Notes under the pieces: model-generated
Database searches by the model: none
What the model saw: the letters and a program-made list of their open reading frames with translations, nothing else
Told to the model about the DNA's origin: nothing
In this document: one piece after another, positions 1-7,792 of the stretch
Numbering within the stretch: position 1 is the stretch's first letter
Layout: the number at the start of each line of letters is the position of its first letter
Source: Frateuria_A sp051900415
GTDB lineage: Bacteria; Pseudomonadota; Gammaproteobacteria; Xanthomonadales; Rhodanobacteraceae
Length of the DNA: 64,000 nt
Assembly: GCF_051900415.1 (NCBI RefSeq)
Contig: NZ_JBHZGL010000013.1
Location: 1 to 64,000 of the forward strand
Direction of reading: 5' to 3'
Made by a program: the position numbers and the translations under genes

Positions 1-60
1 TTTTTTGCCCCCCCCCCCCCGCCCCCCCCCCCCCCCCCCCCCGCCCCCCCCCCGGCCCGC
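1..60. repeat. Poly-C low-complexity tract
   Basis: Six T residues are followed by about 50 bases that are almost all C, broken by single G residues. No coding or structural signal is visible. It may be a genuine homopolymer-like tract downstream of the DUF1684 gene or a sequencing/assembly artefact at a contig edge; the sequence alone cannot decide. Confidence 0.7.
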
Positions 61-75
61 TCCTACAATGAGCGA

Positions 76-990
76 CTAGTGTCCGCCGCGGTACTTTTTC
101 TCGCCGGCGGTCACGGCGACATCCAGCCGATTCTCCGGCGGCGCCAACGGGCACGTCGCGAACGGCGTGAATGCACACGGCGGGTTGTATGCCTTGTTGA
201 AGTCCAGCTCCACCTTGCCCGGGTGCGACAGGCCGCCCGCGGGCAAGGCCGCATAGAAGAAGCGCGCCGCGCCGTAGGTCTGCTTGCCGGAGGTGCGATC
301 GGCGATGACGAAGAACAGCTCGCCGCCCGGCTCTTCCTGGTAGGGCATCAGCTCGAAGGTGTGGCCGTCGCGCTGGAACACCGCCTTGCCGGGCACGTCC
401 ACCGCCTCGATCGTGCCGATCACCGAACCGATTTCCAGCTTGTGCCCGGATGCGAACGGCACCCAGTCGGCTTCGATGCGCCAGGACGGATCGATCGGAA
501 AATAATCGATGCCAGCGAAATGTGCGCGGGTGGGCGCTTCCGGGTCTTTCACGCGCAGCGCCTTGCGGCCGTCACGATCGATCACGTAGAAGCTCGCGCT
601 GCCGAAACGCACGAGCGTGGGTCCCGCGGCGCCGGCGTGCATGTCGTCGACCAGCGTCGCCTCGGCCACCGGCTTGCCGTCGACGGTGGCACCGGCGTCC
701 TTGTCCAGCGCGATGCGCGCGGTGCCGTCCTGGCCGAGGGTCACCGTGGCCAGATGTGCAGGACCGGCGGTCAGCACGATGTCATTGTCGGCGGCGCTGC
801 CGATGCGGTTGGCACCCTCGTGCAGCCATTCCAGCCCGATCAGGCTCAGCCAGCCGTCCGGCGCGGTCAGCCGCGCGACGCGGTCGGCCCGCCACTGCTC
901 GATCTGGCGGGTGTACGGATCGGTATCGGCGGCGTGCACGGCAACGGCTCCCAGGGTGATGGCGGCGACGAACAGGCTGGCGCGAAGCAT
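76..990 (-). CDS. DUF1684 family secreted protein
   Basis: Encodes about 304 residues. The N-terminus is a signal peptide (MLRASLFVAAITLGAVAVHA, then A-D), so the protein is probably exported. The rest resembles the DUF1684 family: an FHA-like beta region near residues 60-130 (RIGSAADNDIVL) followed by the conserved middle part with FPIDPSWR and the C-terminal motif F-N-K-A-Y-N-P-P-C-A-F, which is typical of the family. Biochemical function is unknown. The ATG at 990 is chosen because GGAGAG lies just upstream and the signal peptide begins there; a longer reading frame extends into the neighbouring inverted repeat and is unlikely. It is followed by the poly-C tract rather than an obvious terminator. 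Confidence 0.85.
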   Translation of the reverse strand: MLRASLFVAAITLGAVAVHAADTDPYTRQIEQWRADRVARLTAPDGWLSLIGLEWLHEGANRIGSAADNDIVLTAGPAHLATVTLGQDGTARIALDKDAGATVDGKPVAEATLVDDMHAGAAGPTLVRFGSASFYVIDRDGRKALRVKDPEAPTRAHFAGIDYFPIDPSWRIEADWVPFASGHKLEIGSVIGTIEAVDVPGKAVFQRDGHTFELMPYQEEPGGELFFVIADRTSGKQTYGAARFFYAALPAGGLSHPGKVELDFNKAYNPPCAFTPFATCPLAPPENRLDVAVTAGEKKYRGGH

Positions 991-1045
991 GGGCTCTCCA
1001 GCGTGGGGGATGGCCATCGAGTATAGACGAGCCTGCATCCCGCCC

Positions 1046-1107
1046 CTGTAGGAGCGCAGCTGTGCGCGACCGCCATGCATCCGGTCGCGCACAGCTGCGC
1101 TCCTGCG
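1046..1107. repeat. REP-like inverted repeat, family A copy 1
   Basis: The arms TGTAGGAGCGCAGCTGTGCG and its near-complement face each other around a short variable loop. It lies between the DUF1684 gene and the mutL stop. The arms carry AGCTGT/ACAGCT in place of the ACCTGT/ACAGGT of the other copies, a compensated change that keeps pairing and supports selection for, or mobilisation of, the hairpin. Confidence 0.85.
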
Positions 1108-1110
1108 ACA

Positions 1111-2916
1111 TCAGCGACCGCGCAGGAACAGACGATCGAGCTCGCCCAGCGACAGTTGCACCCAGGTCGGCCGGCCGTGGTTGCATTGACCCGAGCGCTC
1201 GGTCGCCTCCATCTCGCGCAGCAGCGCGTTCATCTCGGGCAGCGTGAGCCGACGCCCGGCGCGCACGGAACCGTGGCAGGCCATCGTCGAGAGCAGCTCA
1301 TTCTCCAGTTCCTGCAGGCGGCGCGAACTGCCGTGCTGGGCCAGCTCCGCCAGCACGTCGGTGACGAGCTGGCTGACGTCGGCGCCCTCCAGCAACGCGG
1401 GGATGCGCCGCACCACCACGGTGGACGGACCGCTGCGCGAAAGCTCCAGGCCCCAGTCGGCCAGCGCCTCCGCGTGCTCCTCCGCGGCTGCCGCCTCCTT
1501 CGCGCTGACCGACAGGTTGAGCGGCACCAGCAGCATCTGCGAGCGCAGGTTGCTACAGGCGCGACCGGCCTTGAGCTTCTCGTAGGTGATGCGCTCGTGC
1601 GCTGCGTGCATGTCCACCAGCACTAGGCCGTGCGCATTCTCGGCGAGGATGTAGATGCTTTTGAGCTGCGCGATGGCGAAGCCCAGCGGTGGCGCCTCGC
1701 GCTCGTCGGCCTCGGGCATGGCCACGGCAGCGCCCATCTGCGCCGCAGGCTCGCCGAGCAGCGTGGCGTAGTCGGCCAGCGGCTCGTCACGCAGACCAAG
1801 GCTGAGCCGGCTCTGCGCGAACTGCGCGGGGCGCGAACCGCCAGGGCTGCCGTAGGCGTACGCCGGTGCCGGCGGGAGCGGCGATTCGGGCGACGGCGGC
1901 GGCACGGCCAGTCCCGCCCGCGTCTGCGCCAGCGCCTCGTGCAGGCTGCGGAACAGGAAGTCGTGCACCAGCCGCTGCTCCCGAAAGCGCACCTCGTGCT
2001 TGGCCGGATGCACGTTGACGTCCACCCCGGCCGGGTCGAGTTCCAGGTACAGCACAAAAGCCGGATGCCGGCCGTGGAACAACACGTCGGCGTAGGCCTG
2101 GCGCACGGCGTGGGCGACCACGCGGTCGCGCACCAGCCGTCCGTTGACGTAAAAGTACTGCCCGTCAGCCTGCGCGCGCGACGCGGTCGGCAGCCCGACC
2201 CAGCCGGAGAGCTGCATGCCCGCCGCAGCGTGATCGATGTGCAGGCTCTGCGCCGGGAACCCCTCGCCGAGCACCTCGGCCACGCGCGCCAGCGCCGAGG
2301 GCTGATCCGGGCAGGCCCTGAACAGGCGCAGCGGCTTGCCGTTGTGGCTCAGGCGGAACTCCACCGAGCGGCGCGCCAGCGAGAGGGACTTCAGCAGGTC
2401 ATCGATGTGCGCAAGCTCGGTGCGCTCGGCACGCAGGAATTTCCGCCGCGCCGGCACGTTGAAGAACAGGTCGCGCACCTCGACGCTGGTACCGACCGGA
2501 TGCTGAGCCGGGCGCACCGGCTGCATGCGCCCGCCGTCCACTTCCAGGCGGAACGCACTGTCGGCGTCACGCAACCGGGAGGTCAGCGCGAAACGCGCCA
2601 CCGAGGCGACGGAGGCCAGCGCTTCGCCGCGAAAACCCATGCTGGCGACGTGCTCGAGGTCGTCGAAGCTGCCGATCTTGCTGGTCGCATGCGAGGCCAC
2701 CGCCAGCGCCAGGTCGTCGGGGCCGATGCCGCCGCCGTCATCGCGCACGCGGATCAGCCGCGCACCGCCCTGCTCGATGTCCACCTCGATGCGGGTGGCG
2801 CCTGCGTCGAGGCTGTTCTCGACCAGTTCCTTGACCACCGAGGACGGGCGCTCGATGACCTCGCCGGCAGCGATCTGGTTGATGAGGTCGGGGGGCAGCT
2901 GGCGGATGACGGGCAT
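1111..2916 (-). CDS. mutL: DNA mismatch repair protein MutL
   Basis: Encodes 601 residues, the usual size. MutL couples mismatch recognition by MutS to strand incision and excision. The N-terminal GHKL ATPase shows the NQIAAGEVIERP motif (residues 13-24), DAGA near 37 and GFRGEAL at 94-100. A proline-rich linker (about 338-365) leads to a C-terminal dimerisation domain ending with SGQCNHGRPTW. Residues 435-446 read DMHAAHERITYE, matching the DQHA(X)2E(X)4E endonuclease signature (M for Q), so this MutL probably nicks DNA itself as in MutH-lacking bacteria. It follows amiC on the same strand; a family A repeat lies between them. Confidence 0.97.
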   Translation of the reverse strand: MPVIRQLPPDLINQIAAGEVIERPSSVVKELVENSLDAGATRIEVDIEQGGARLIRVRDDGGGIGPDDLALAVASHATSKIGSFDDLEHVASMGFRGEALASVASVARFALTSRLRDADSAFRLEVDGGRMQPVRPAQHPVGTSVEVRDLFFNVPARRKFLRAERTELAHIDDLLKSLSLARRSVEFRLSHNGKPLRLFRACPDQPSALARVAEVLGEGFPAQSLHIDHAAAGMQLSGWVGLPTASRAQADGQYFYVNGRLVRDRVVAHAVRQAYADVLFHGRHPAFVLYLELDPAGVDVNVHPAKHEVRFREQRLVHDFLFRSLHEALAQTRAGLAVPPPSPESPLPPAPAYAYGSPGGSRPAQFAQSRLSLGLRDEPLADYATLLGEPAAQMGAAVAMPEADEREAPPLGFAIAQLKSIYILAENAHGLVLVDMHAAHERITYEKLKAGRACSNLRSQMLLVPLNLSVSAKEAAAAEEHAEALADWGLELSRSGPSTVVVRRIPALLEGADVSQLVTDVLAELAQHGSSRRLQELENELLSTMACHGSVRAGRRLTLPEMNALLREMEATERSGQCNHGRPTWVQLSLGELDRLFLRGR

Positions 2917-2966
2917 CGCGCAAGCTTAATGGGTGGGGGCGAGGTTGCCCACGTCGCCAGGCACTC

Positions 2967-3029
2967 TGTAGGAGCGCACCTGTGCGCGACCCGGATGCGT
3001 ACGGTCGCGCACAGGTGCGCTCCTACAGG
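2967..3029. repeat. REP-like inverted repeat, family A copy 2
   Basis: Near-perfect hairpin with arms TGTAGGAGCGCACCTGTGCG and complement, separated by a loop of about 18 bases. It fills the gap between amiC and mutL, so it would be transcribed within that operon and could affect mRNA processing. Confidence 0.9.
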
Positions 3030-3044
3030 AGTTTCGGTTTTGGG

Positions 3045-4493
3045 TCAGCCGGCGGGGATGGCCAGTACCGCGCCGGCCTGCACCGTGTCGCTGCTCATGC
3101 GGTTGGCACTCTTGAGCGCGTTCACACTGACGCCGTACTGGCGCGCGATGCTGCCCAGGCTCTCGCCGCGCGCAACCCGGTGCAGGTCGCGTACGTTGGC
3201 ATCGGCGCGCGTGTCCGCCACTGTCGGGGCGGGCTTGCTGGCGGACGCCAGGATGCCGCTGCGACGCATCGCCTGCGCGGCGAACCAGGTGCCCGGGGGC
3301 GGGGTCGCCTCGAAGTAGTTGCGCACGCCGCCCATCACCGCTTCGGCCAGCTGGCGCTGATGGGCCGGATCGCGCAGCTTACGCTCCTCGGCCGGATTGC
3401 TGATGAAGGCGGTCTCGACCAGGATCGAAGGCACATCCGGCGAGCGCAGCACCACGAAATTGGCGTGTTCGACATGCCCGCGATGGGTCGGCCCCAGCTT
3501 GGCCAGCGCCTTGAGCACGTTGCCGGCAATCGACTCGCTGGCCTGGATGGCGTAGCCCTGCTGCAGGTCCAGCAGGACCGCGGCGAGGCTGTCGTCCTTG
3601 TCGTCCAGTGAGACGCCGCCGATCAGGTCGGCGCGGTTTTCGCGGTCGGCCAGCCAGCGCGCCGCCTCGGAGGTCTTGCCGCGCGGCGACAGCACCCACA
3701 CCGAGGAGCCCTTGGCGTCGCTGCTGGTGAAGGCGTCGGCGTGGACCGAGACGAACATGTCCGCGTTCTGCTCGCGGGCGATCTGGTAACGCCGCTTGAG
3801 CGGGATGAAATAGTCGCCGTCGCGGGTCAGCACGGCCTTCATGCCAGGCTGGCGGTTGATCTCGGCGGCCAGGGCGCGCGCCACGGCGAGGGTGACGTCC
3901 TTTTCCTGCGTGCCGCTGGGTCCGTGCGAACCGGGATCCTTGCCGCCGTGACCGGCATCGACCGCAACGATCACCTTGCGCTCGCCGCCGAGCAGGGCGG
4001 CAGCCTGTCTGGCGCCCTTGCCCACGCTGGAGGTGGGCTTGACGCCGGCCAGCACGCCGGGCGTGAGGTCGTCCGCCGCGTCCGCGATGGCTCCGGCCTT
4101 GCCGGGGTAGAGATCCAGCACCAGGCGATAGCCGTGCTCACCCGCGGGCTTGAGCAGGAAGCTCTTCGGTTGTGCACCCGCGGCAGCATGCGCCACCAGA
4201 TCCAACTCGCCAGCGGAAACCCGGCTGTCCAGGCTCTTGTAGAGACCCTGCGCCGCGGGCGCGTCGAAGCCCTGCGCCAGGTCGCTGCTGTGCAGTTGCA
4301 GTTCGATCGTGTTGCCGTCACGGCGCAGCTTGTAGTCCACCGGGCCGGACAGGTCGAACACCACGCGCGTGTACTCGGGGCCCGCCCAGACGCGCGCGCC
4401 CTGCACGTCGGCCGCCTGCGCAGGGCATAGCGGCAACGCGGCGGCAAGGGCCACCGCAGCCAGACTTCCCAGGCGCGCAAACGTACGTGTCAT
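3045..4493 (-). CDS. amiC: N-acetylmuramoyl-L-alanine amidase (AmiC/AmiB type) with LysM
   Basis: Encodes about 482 residues. It cleaves the amide between MurNAc and the stem peptide, splitting septal peptidoglycan at cell division. In order: signal peptide (MTRTFARLGSLAAVALAAAL, ending A-Q-A-A), AMIN domain (ARVWAGPEYTRVVFDLSGPV), Amidase_3 catalytic domain with zinc ligands in DAGHGG, QEKD and SVHADAF and the catalytic Glu in VETAFISN, and a C-terminal LysM (HRVARGESLGSIARQYGVSV). The start at 4493 is chosen because the signal peptide begins there; an in-frame ATG at 4574 would add 27 unlikely residues. Neither start has a strong ribosome site. It lies between tsaE and mutL, a conserved order. 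Confidence 0.93.
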   Translation of the reverse strand: MTRTFARLGSLAAVALAAALPLCPAQAADVQGARVWAGPEYTRVVFDLSGPVDYKLRRDGNTIELQLHSSDLAQGFDAPAAQGLYKSLDSRVSAGELDLVAHAAAGAQPKSFLLKPAGEHGYRLVLDLYPGKAGAIADAADDLTPGVLAGVKPTSSVGKGARQAAALLGGERKVIVAVDAGHGGKDPGSHGPSGTQEKDVTLAVARALAAEINRQPGMKAVLTRDGDYFIPLKRRYQIAREQNADMFVSVHADAFTSSDAKGSSVWVLSPRGKTSEAARWLADRENRADLIGGVSLDDKDDSLAAVLLDLQQGYAIQASESIAGNVLKALAKLGPTHRGHVEHANFVVLRSPDVPSILVETAFISNPAEERKLRDPAHQRQLAEAVMGGVRNYFEATPPPGTWFAAQAMRRSGILASASKPAPTVADTRADANVRDLHRVARGESLGSIARQYGVSVNALKSANRMSSDTVQAGAVLAIPAG

Positions 4494-4655
4494 GGCGCCG
4501 CATTGAAGCGCAGCAAAAACGCGATTGCAAGCGTTTTTCCCTTGGATATCCATAACCTGCGTTGCTTTTGTCATGCAAACCCAAGGTACCGGAGGCTAAC
4601 CGCGCTTCCCCCGCGCAAACGCGCTGGAGATGGTTTTTTCTTACAGAACCGTAAC

Positions 4656-5114
4656 TTAGCTTTCGCCCAGGCGTCCCAGCAGGACGCTGCCGCGGTCGCT
4701 ACGCGGGTCGGCGCGCGCGCGCCGCCCATCGCCGGCGTGCTCCAGTTCGAGCACCAGGTCCGGTGCGGGCAAGGCGCCGGTGCCCCGTTCGGGCCATTCG
4801 ACCAGCACCAGCGCCGCCGGATCGCCCAGGGCGTCCAGCCCGAGCCATTCCAGCTCTCCCGGATCGGCGATGCGGTAGAGGTCCAGGTGCCAGGCCGTGA
4901 GATCGCCAGCGCGGTAGGACTCCACCAGGCTGTAGGTGGGGCTCTTGACCCGCTCGCCCACGCCGAGCGCGGTGAGCAGCGCGCGGGCAAAGCTGGTCTT
5001 GCCGGCGCCCAGGTCGCCATGCAGGTAGATCACCAGGCCGCCGTCGACCGCCGAGGCGAAGCGCTGGGCCAGCGCCGTGGTGGCAGTTTCGTCGGGGAGG
5101 GTCCAGTAGCTCAT
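4656..5114 (-). CDS. tsaE: tRNA threonylcarbamoyladenosine biosynthesis ATPase TsaE
   Basis: Encodes 152 residues, typical for TsaE, the ATPase that supports the TsaD-TsaB complex in making t6A37 on ANN-decoding tRNAs. The Walker A loop reads GDLGAGKTS near residues 33-41, followed by SPTYSLVESY and HLDLYRI, both family hallmarks. Its ATG overlaps the stop of nnr by four bases (ATGA), so the two are probably translationally coupled. About 160 bases separate it from amiC. Confidence 0.96.
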   Translation of the reverse strand: MSYWTLPDETATTALAQRFASAVDGGLVIYLHGDLGAGKTSFARALLTALGVGERVKSPTYSLVESYRAGDLTAWHLDLYRIADPGELEWLGLDALGDPAALVLVEWPERGTGALPAPDLVLELEHAGDGRRARADPRSDRGSVLLGRLGES

Positions 5115-6595
5115 GCATCCAGTCCGTTCAGAAGGTGGCGCAGCGGGACGAACAGGTCGCTGGCGAGCAGGCCGCGCTCACCTTCGCGGGCGGCCAGGTC
5201 GCCGGCACGGGCATGCAGGCCCACGCCCAGGCGGGCGGCATCCCGGGCGCTGCAGCCTTGCGCCAGCAAGGCAGCGACAAGGCCCGTCAGCAGGTCGCCC
5301 ATGCCGCCCGAGGCCATGCCCGGGTTGCCCCAGGGGCAGACGTCCAGACGGCCATCCGCGTCGGCCACCAGCGAACCGGCACCTTTGAGCACCGCCACCG
5401 TGCCGAAGCGTTGTGCAAGCGCGCGAGCGGCGGCGAAGCGATCATGCTCGACGTCGGCAACGGAACACCCCAGCAGCCGCGCCGCCTCGCCCGGGTGTGG
5501 CGTGATCACCACCTGCCGCGTCGGATCAAAGCGCCGCGGCTCGGCCGCCAGCAGGTTGAGACCGTCGGCATCGAGCACCAGCGGCAGCGTGCTGTCCAGG
5601 GCGGTCAGCCAGAGCGCGTGCCCCCAGGCGCCTTGTCCCAGGCCCGGGCCGACCGCCAGTACGGTCGCCCACTCGAGCAAGGGCTCCAGTGCCTGGGGAC
5701 CGTTGACCGCATGCGCCATCAGTTCGGGGCGGGCGGCGTTGAGCGAGACCAGCTGCTCGGCCCGCGTCGCCACGCTGACCAGGCCCGCACCGCCGCGGAG
5801 GGCGGCCTCCCCGCACAGGCGGACCGCGCCCGCGGTGCCGTGGTCGCCGCCGATGGCCAATACGTGGCCGTTGCGCCCTTTGTGCGCATCGCGCGGGCGT
5901 GGCGGCAACGTTGCCGCTTCGAGCAGGTGCGCATCGGGCGCTTCCTGCCACAGGCTTTCGGGCAACCCAAGCGTGGCCAGCTCGATGCGCCCGGTATGTG
6001 CGCTGGCCTGGCCGGTATGCAGGCCACGCTTGGCCGCGATGAAGCTGACCGTGAGGCTAGCGCGGATCGCCACGCCCGGGCAGCGACCGGTGTCGGCGTT
6101 CAACCCCGAGGGCACGTCCAGAGCCAGGATGGGCCTGCCGCCTAGATTGAGTCGCTCGATCAGCGCGGCCGCGGCCGGCTGCGGCGGGCGGTTCAGGCCG
6201 GTGCCATAGAGCGCGTCGACGTACACGTCCGCTTCGGGCAACGGTGACATGCCGTCCCAGTGATGGACCGGTACGCCTCCCTGCTCGCAGGCGGTCCGGG
6301 CGCGGGCTGCGTCCCCCTCGCCCGCAGCCTCGGCCAAGGCCAGCACGTCGGCCGCCATGCCGGCTTCGTGCGCCAGCAGCGCGAGCAGATAGCCGTCGCC
6401 GCCGTTGTTGCCTGGCCCGCAGTACACCGCGATGCGCTGCGCGTGCGGCCAATGCCGGCGAAGGCTGGCGAACGCCGCGGCCGCCGCGCGGCGCATGAGC
6501 TCGTAGCCGGGAATCCCCAGCACCTCGATCGCACGCCGGTCCAGCGCGCGCACTTGGGCGACGGTGTACAGGGCGTGGCGATGTGGCGCGGTCAT
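5111..6595 (-). CDS. nnr: Bifunctional NAD(P)H-hydrate epimerase / ADP-dependent dehydratase
   Basis: Encodes 494 residues. It repairs damaged NADH and NADPH hydrates: the N-terminal YjeF domain epimerises the R form (CGPGNNGGDGYLLALLAHEA near 60), and the C-terminal carbohydrate-kinase-fold domain dehydrates the S form using ADP (VVITPHPGE, AVLKGAGSLV, then NPGMASGGMGDLLTG). Length equals the E. coli YjeF class. The ATG at 6595 is chosen over an upstream codon because a TATAAT box ends only seven bases before it, suggesting a leaderless transcript. It heads the tsaE-amiC-mutL operon and diverges from queG. A second dehydratase-only gene lies near 50 kb. Confidence 0.95.
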   Translation of the reverse strand: MTAPHRHALYTVAQVRALDRRAIEVLGIPGYELMRRAAAAAFASLRRHWPHAQRIAVYCGPGNNGGDGYLLALLAHEAGMAADVLALAEAAGEGDAARARTACEQGGVPVHHWDGMSPLPEADVYVDALYGTGLNRPPQPAAAALIERLNLGGRPILALDVPSGLNADTGRCPGVAIRASLTVSFIAAKRGLHTGQASAHTGRIELATLGLPESLWQEAPDAHLLEAATLPPRPRDAHKGRNGHVLAIGGDHGTAGAVRLCGEAALRGGAGLVSVATRAEQLVSLNAARPELMAHAVNGPQALEPLLEWATVLAVGPGLGQGAWGHALWLTALDSTLPLVLDADGLNLLAAEPRRFDPTRQVVITPHPGEAARLLGCSVADVEHDRFAAARALAQRFGTVAVLKGAGSLVADADGRLDVCPWGNPGMASGGMGDLLTGLVAALLAQGCSARDAARLGVGLHARAGDLAAREGERGLLASDLFVPLRHLLNGLDA

Positions 6596-6635
6596 CGGGC
6601 GATTATAGGTGCGGGCCCGCACTTACAATGGATGC
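6596..6635. promoter_or_regulatory. Symmetrical divergent promoter of nnr and queG, probably leaderless
   Basis: Forty bases separate the two divergent start codons. A TATAAT (minus strand, 6607-6602) and a TACAAT (plus strand, 6624-6629) each end so that the seventh base downstream is the A of the ATG start, the normal transcription-start distance. Between them lies a perfect 14-base palindrome, GTGCGGGCCCGCAC (6609-6622). Neither side has room for a Shine-Dalgarno sequence. Recognisable -35 boxes are poor. Confidence 0.6.
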
Positions 6636-7709
6636 ATGTCCGTCGTTCCCTCCCCCGACTACGCCGCCCTGGCCCGCGAGATCAAACAGTGGGCGCACGA
6701 GCTCGGGTTTGCGCAAACCGCCATCAGCGGCGTCGAGCTGGGCGAGGACGAGTCGCACCTGGAACGCTGGCTCGAGGACGGTCTGCACGGCGAAATGGAC
6801 TACATGGCCCGCCACGGCACCCGCCGCAGCCGTCCTGCCGAACTGGAACCGGGCACCCTGCGCGTGATTTCCGTGCGCATGGATTACCGCGCGCCGGGGA
6901 CCCGGCACGCCTGGGACGTGATTAACGACGGCGAGGCCGGCTACGTGGCCCGCTATGCGCTGGGCCGCGATTACCACAAGCTGATGCGCAACCGGCTGCA
7001 GAAGCTCGCCGAGCGCATCCGCGCGGCGATCGGCGAGTTCGGCTACCGCGCGTACGTGGATTCGGCGCCGGTCCTGGAGAAGGCGCTCGCGCGCAACGCC
7101 GGGCTGGGCTGGATCGGCAAGCACACCGTGCTCATCAACAAGGACGCCGGCTCCTACTTCTTCCTCGGCGAGCTCTACACCGACCTGCCGTTGCCGATCG
7201 ACGCGCCCGCCACGGCGCACTGCGGCACCTGCACGCGCTGCATCGACGTCTGCCCCACTCAGGCGATCGTGGGTCCTTACCGGCTCGACGCGCGCCGCTG
7301 CATCTCCTACCTCACGATCGAACTGAAGGGCTCGATCCCCGAGGATCTGCGCGCGCCGATGGGCAACCGCATCTTCGGCTGCGACGACTGCCAGTTGGTG
7401 TGCCCCTGGAACAAGTTCGCACAGGACGCCACGGAGCCGGACTTCGCGCCGCGGCACAGCCTGGACGGCGCGAAGCTGGTGGCGCTGTTCGCGTGGAGCG
7501 AGGAGGAGTTCCTGCGCCGCACCGAGGGCATGGCGATCCGCCGTACCGGCTACGAAGGCTGGCTGCGCAACATCGCGGTCGCGTTGGGCAATGCGCCCCC
7601 GACGGCCGAGGTGGTCGCCGCCTTGCGTACGCGGGAACAGCACCCCTCGCCCGTCGTCCGCGAACATGTCGCCTGGGCACTGGCACGCCACGGAACCGCG
7701 CCGCTGTAG
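6636..7709 (+). CDS. queG: Epoxyqueuosine reductase QueG
   Basis: Encodes 357 residues. QueG is a cobalamin- and iron-sulfur-dependent enzyme that reduces epoxyqueuosine to queuosine in the anticodon of GUN tRNAs. It shows the DUF1730 N-terminal domain (SVRMDYR, RDYHKLMRNRL), the active-site region YRAYVDSAPVLEKALA, then two [4Fe-4S] motifs: CGTCTRCIDVCPTQAI near 199 and CDDCQLVCPWN near 248. A HEAT-like C-terminus follows. The start at 6636 gives a leaderless transcript with the divergent promoter. The TAG stop is itself part of the first arm of a family A repeat. Confidence 0.96.
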   Translation: MSVVPSPDYAALAREIKQWAHELGFAQTAISGVELGEDESHLERWLEDGLHGEMDYMARHGTRRSRPAELEPGTLRVISVRMDYRAPGTRHAWDVINDGEAGYVARYALGRDYHKLMRNRLQKLAERIRAAIGEFGYRAYVDSAPVLEKALARNAGLGWIGKHTVLINKDAGSYFFLGELYTDLPLPIDAPATAHCGTCTRCIDVCPTQAIVGPYRLDARRCISYLTIELKGSIPEDLRAPMGNRIFGCDDCQLVCPWNKFAQDATEPDFAPRHSLDGAKLVALFAWSEEEFLRRTEGMAIRRTGYEGWLRNIAVALGNAPPTAEVVAALRTREQHPSPVVREHVAWALARHGTAPL

Positions 7710-7790
7710 GAGCGCACCCTGTGCGCGACCGCCAGGCGGGCAACTACCGGGTGTGCGGCGTCACCGGTCGCGCACAGGTGCGCTCCTCCA
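7705..7790. repeat. REP-like inverted repeat, family A copy 3
   Basis: Arms match the family A consensus (TGTAGGAGCGCAC and GTCGCGCACAGGTGCGCTCC) with one inserted base in the left arm and a longer loop of roughly 40 bases. It lies between the convergent genes queG and pgi, overlaps the queG stop codon and may serve as a bidirectional terminator. Confidence 0.85.
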
Positions 7791-7792
7791 CG

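Noticed and set aside
4494..4574. N-terminal extension of amiC from an ATG at 4574
   Set aside because: It would place 27 polar residues before a complete signal peptide and has no better ribosome site.
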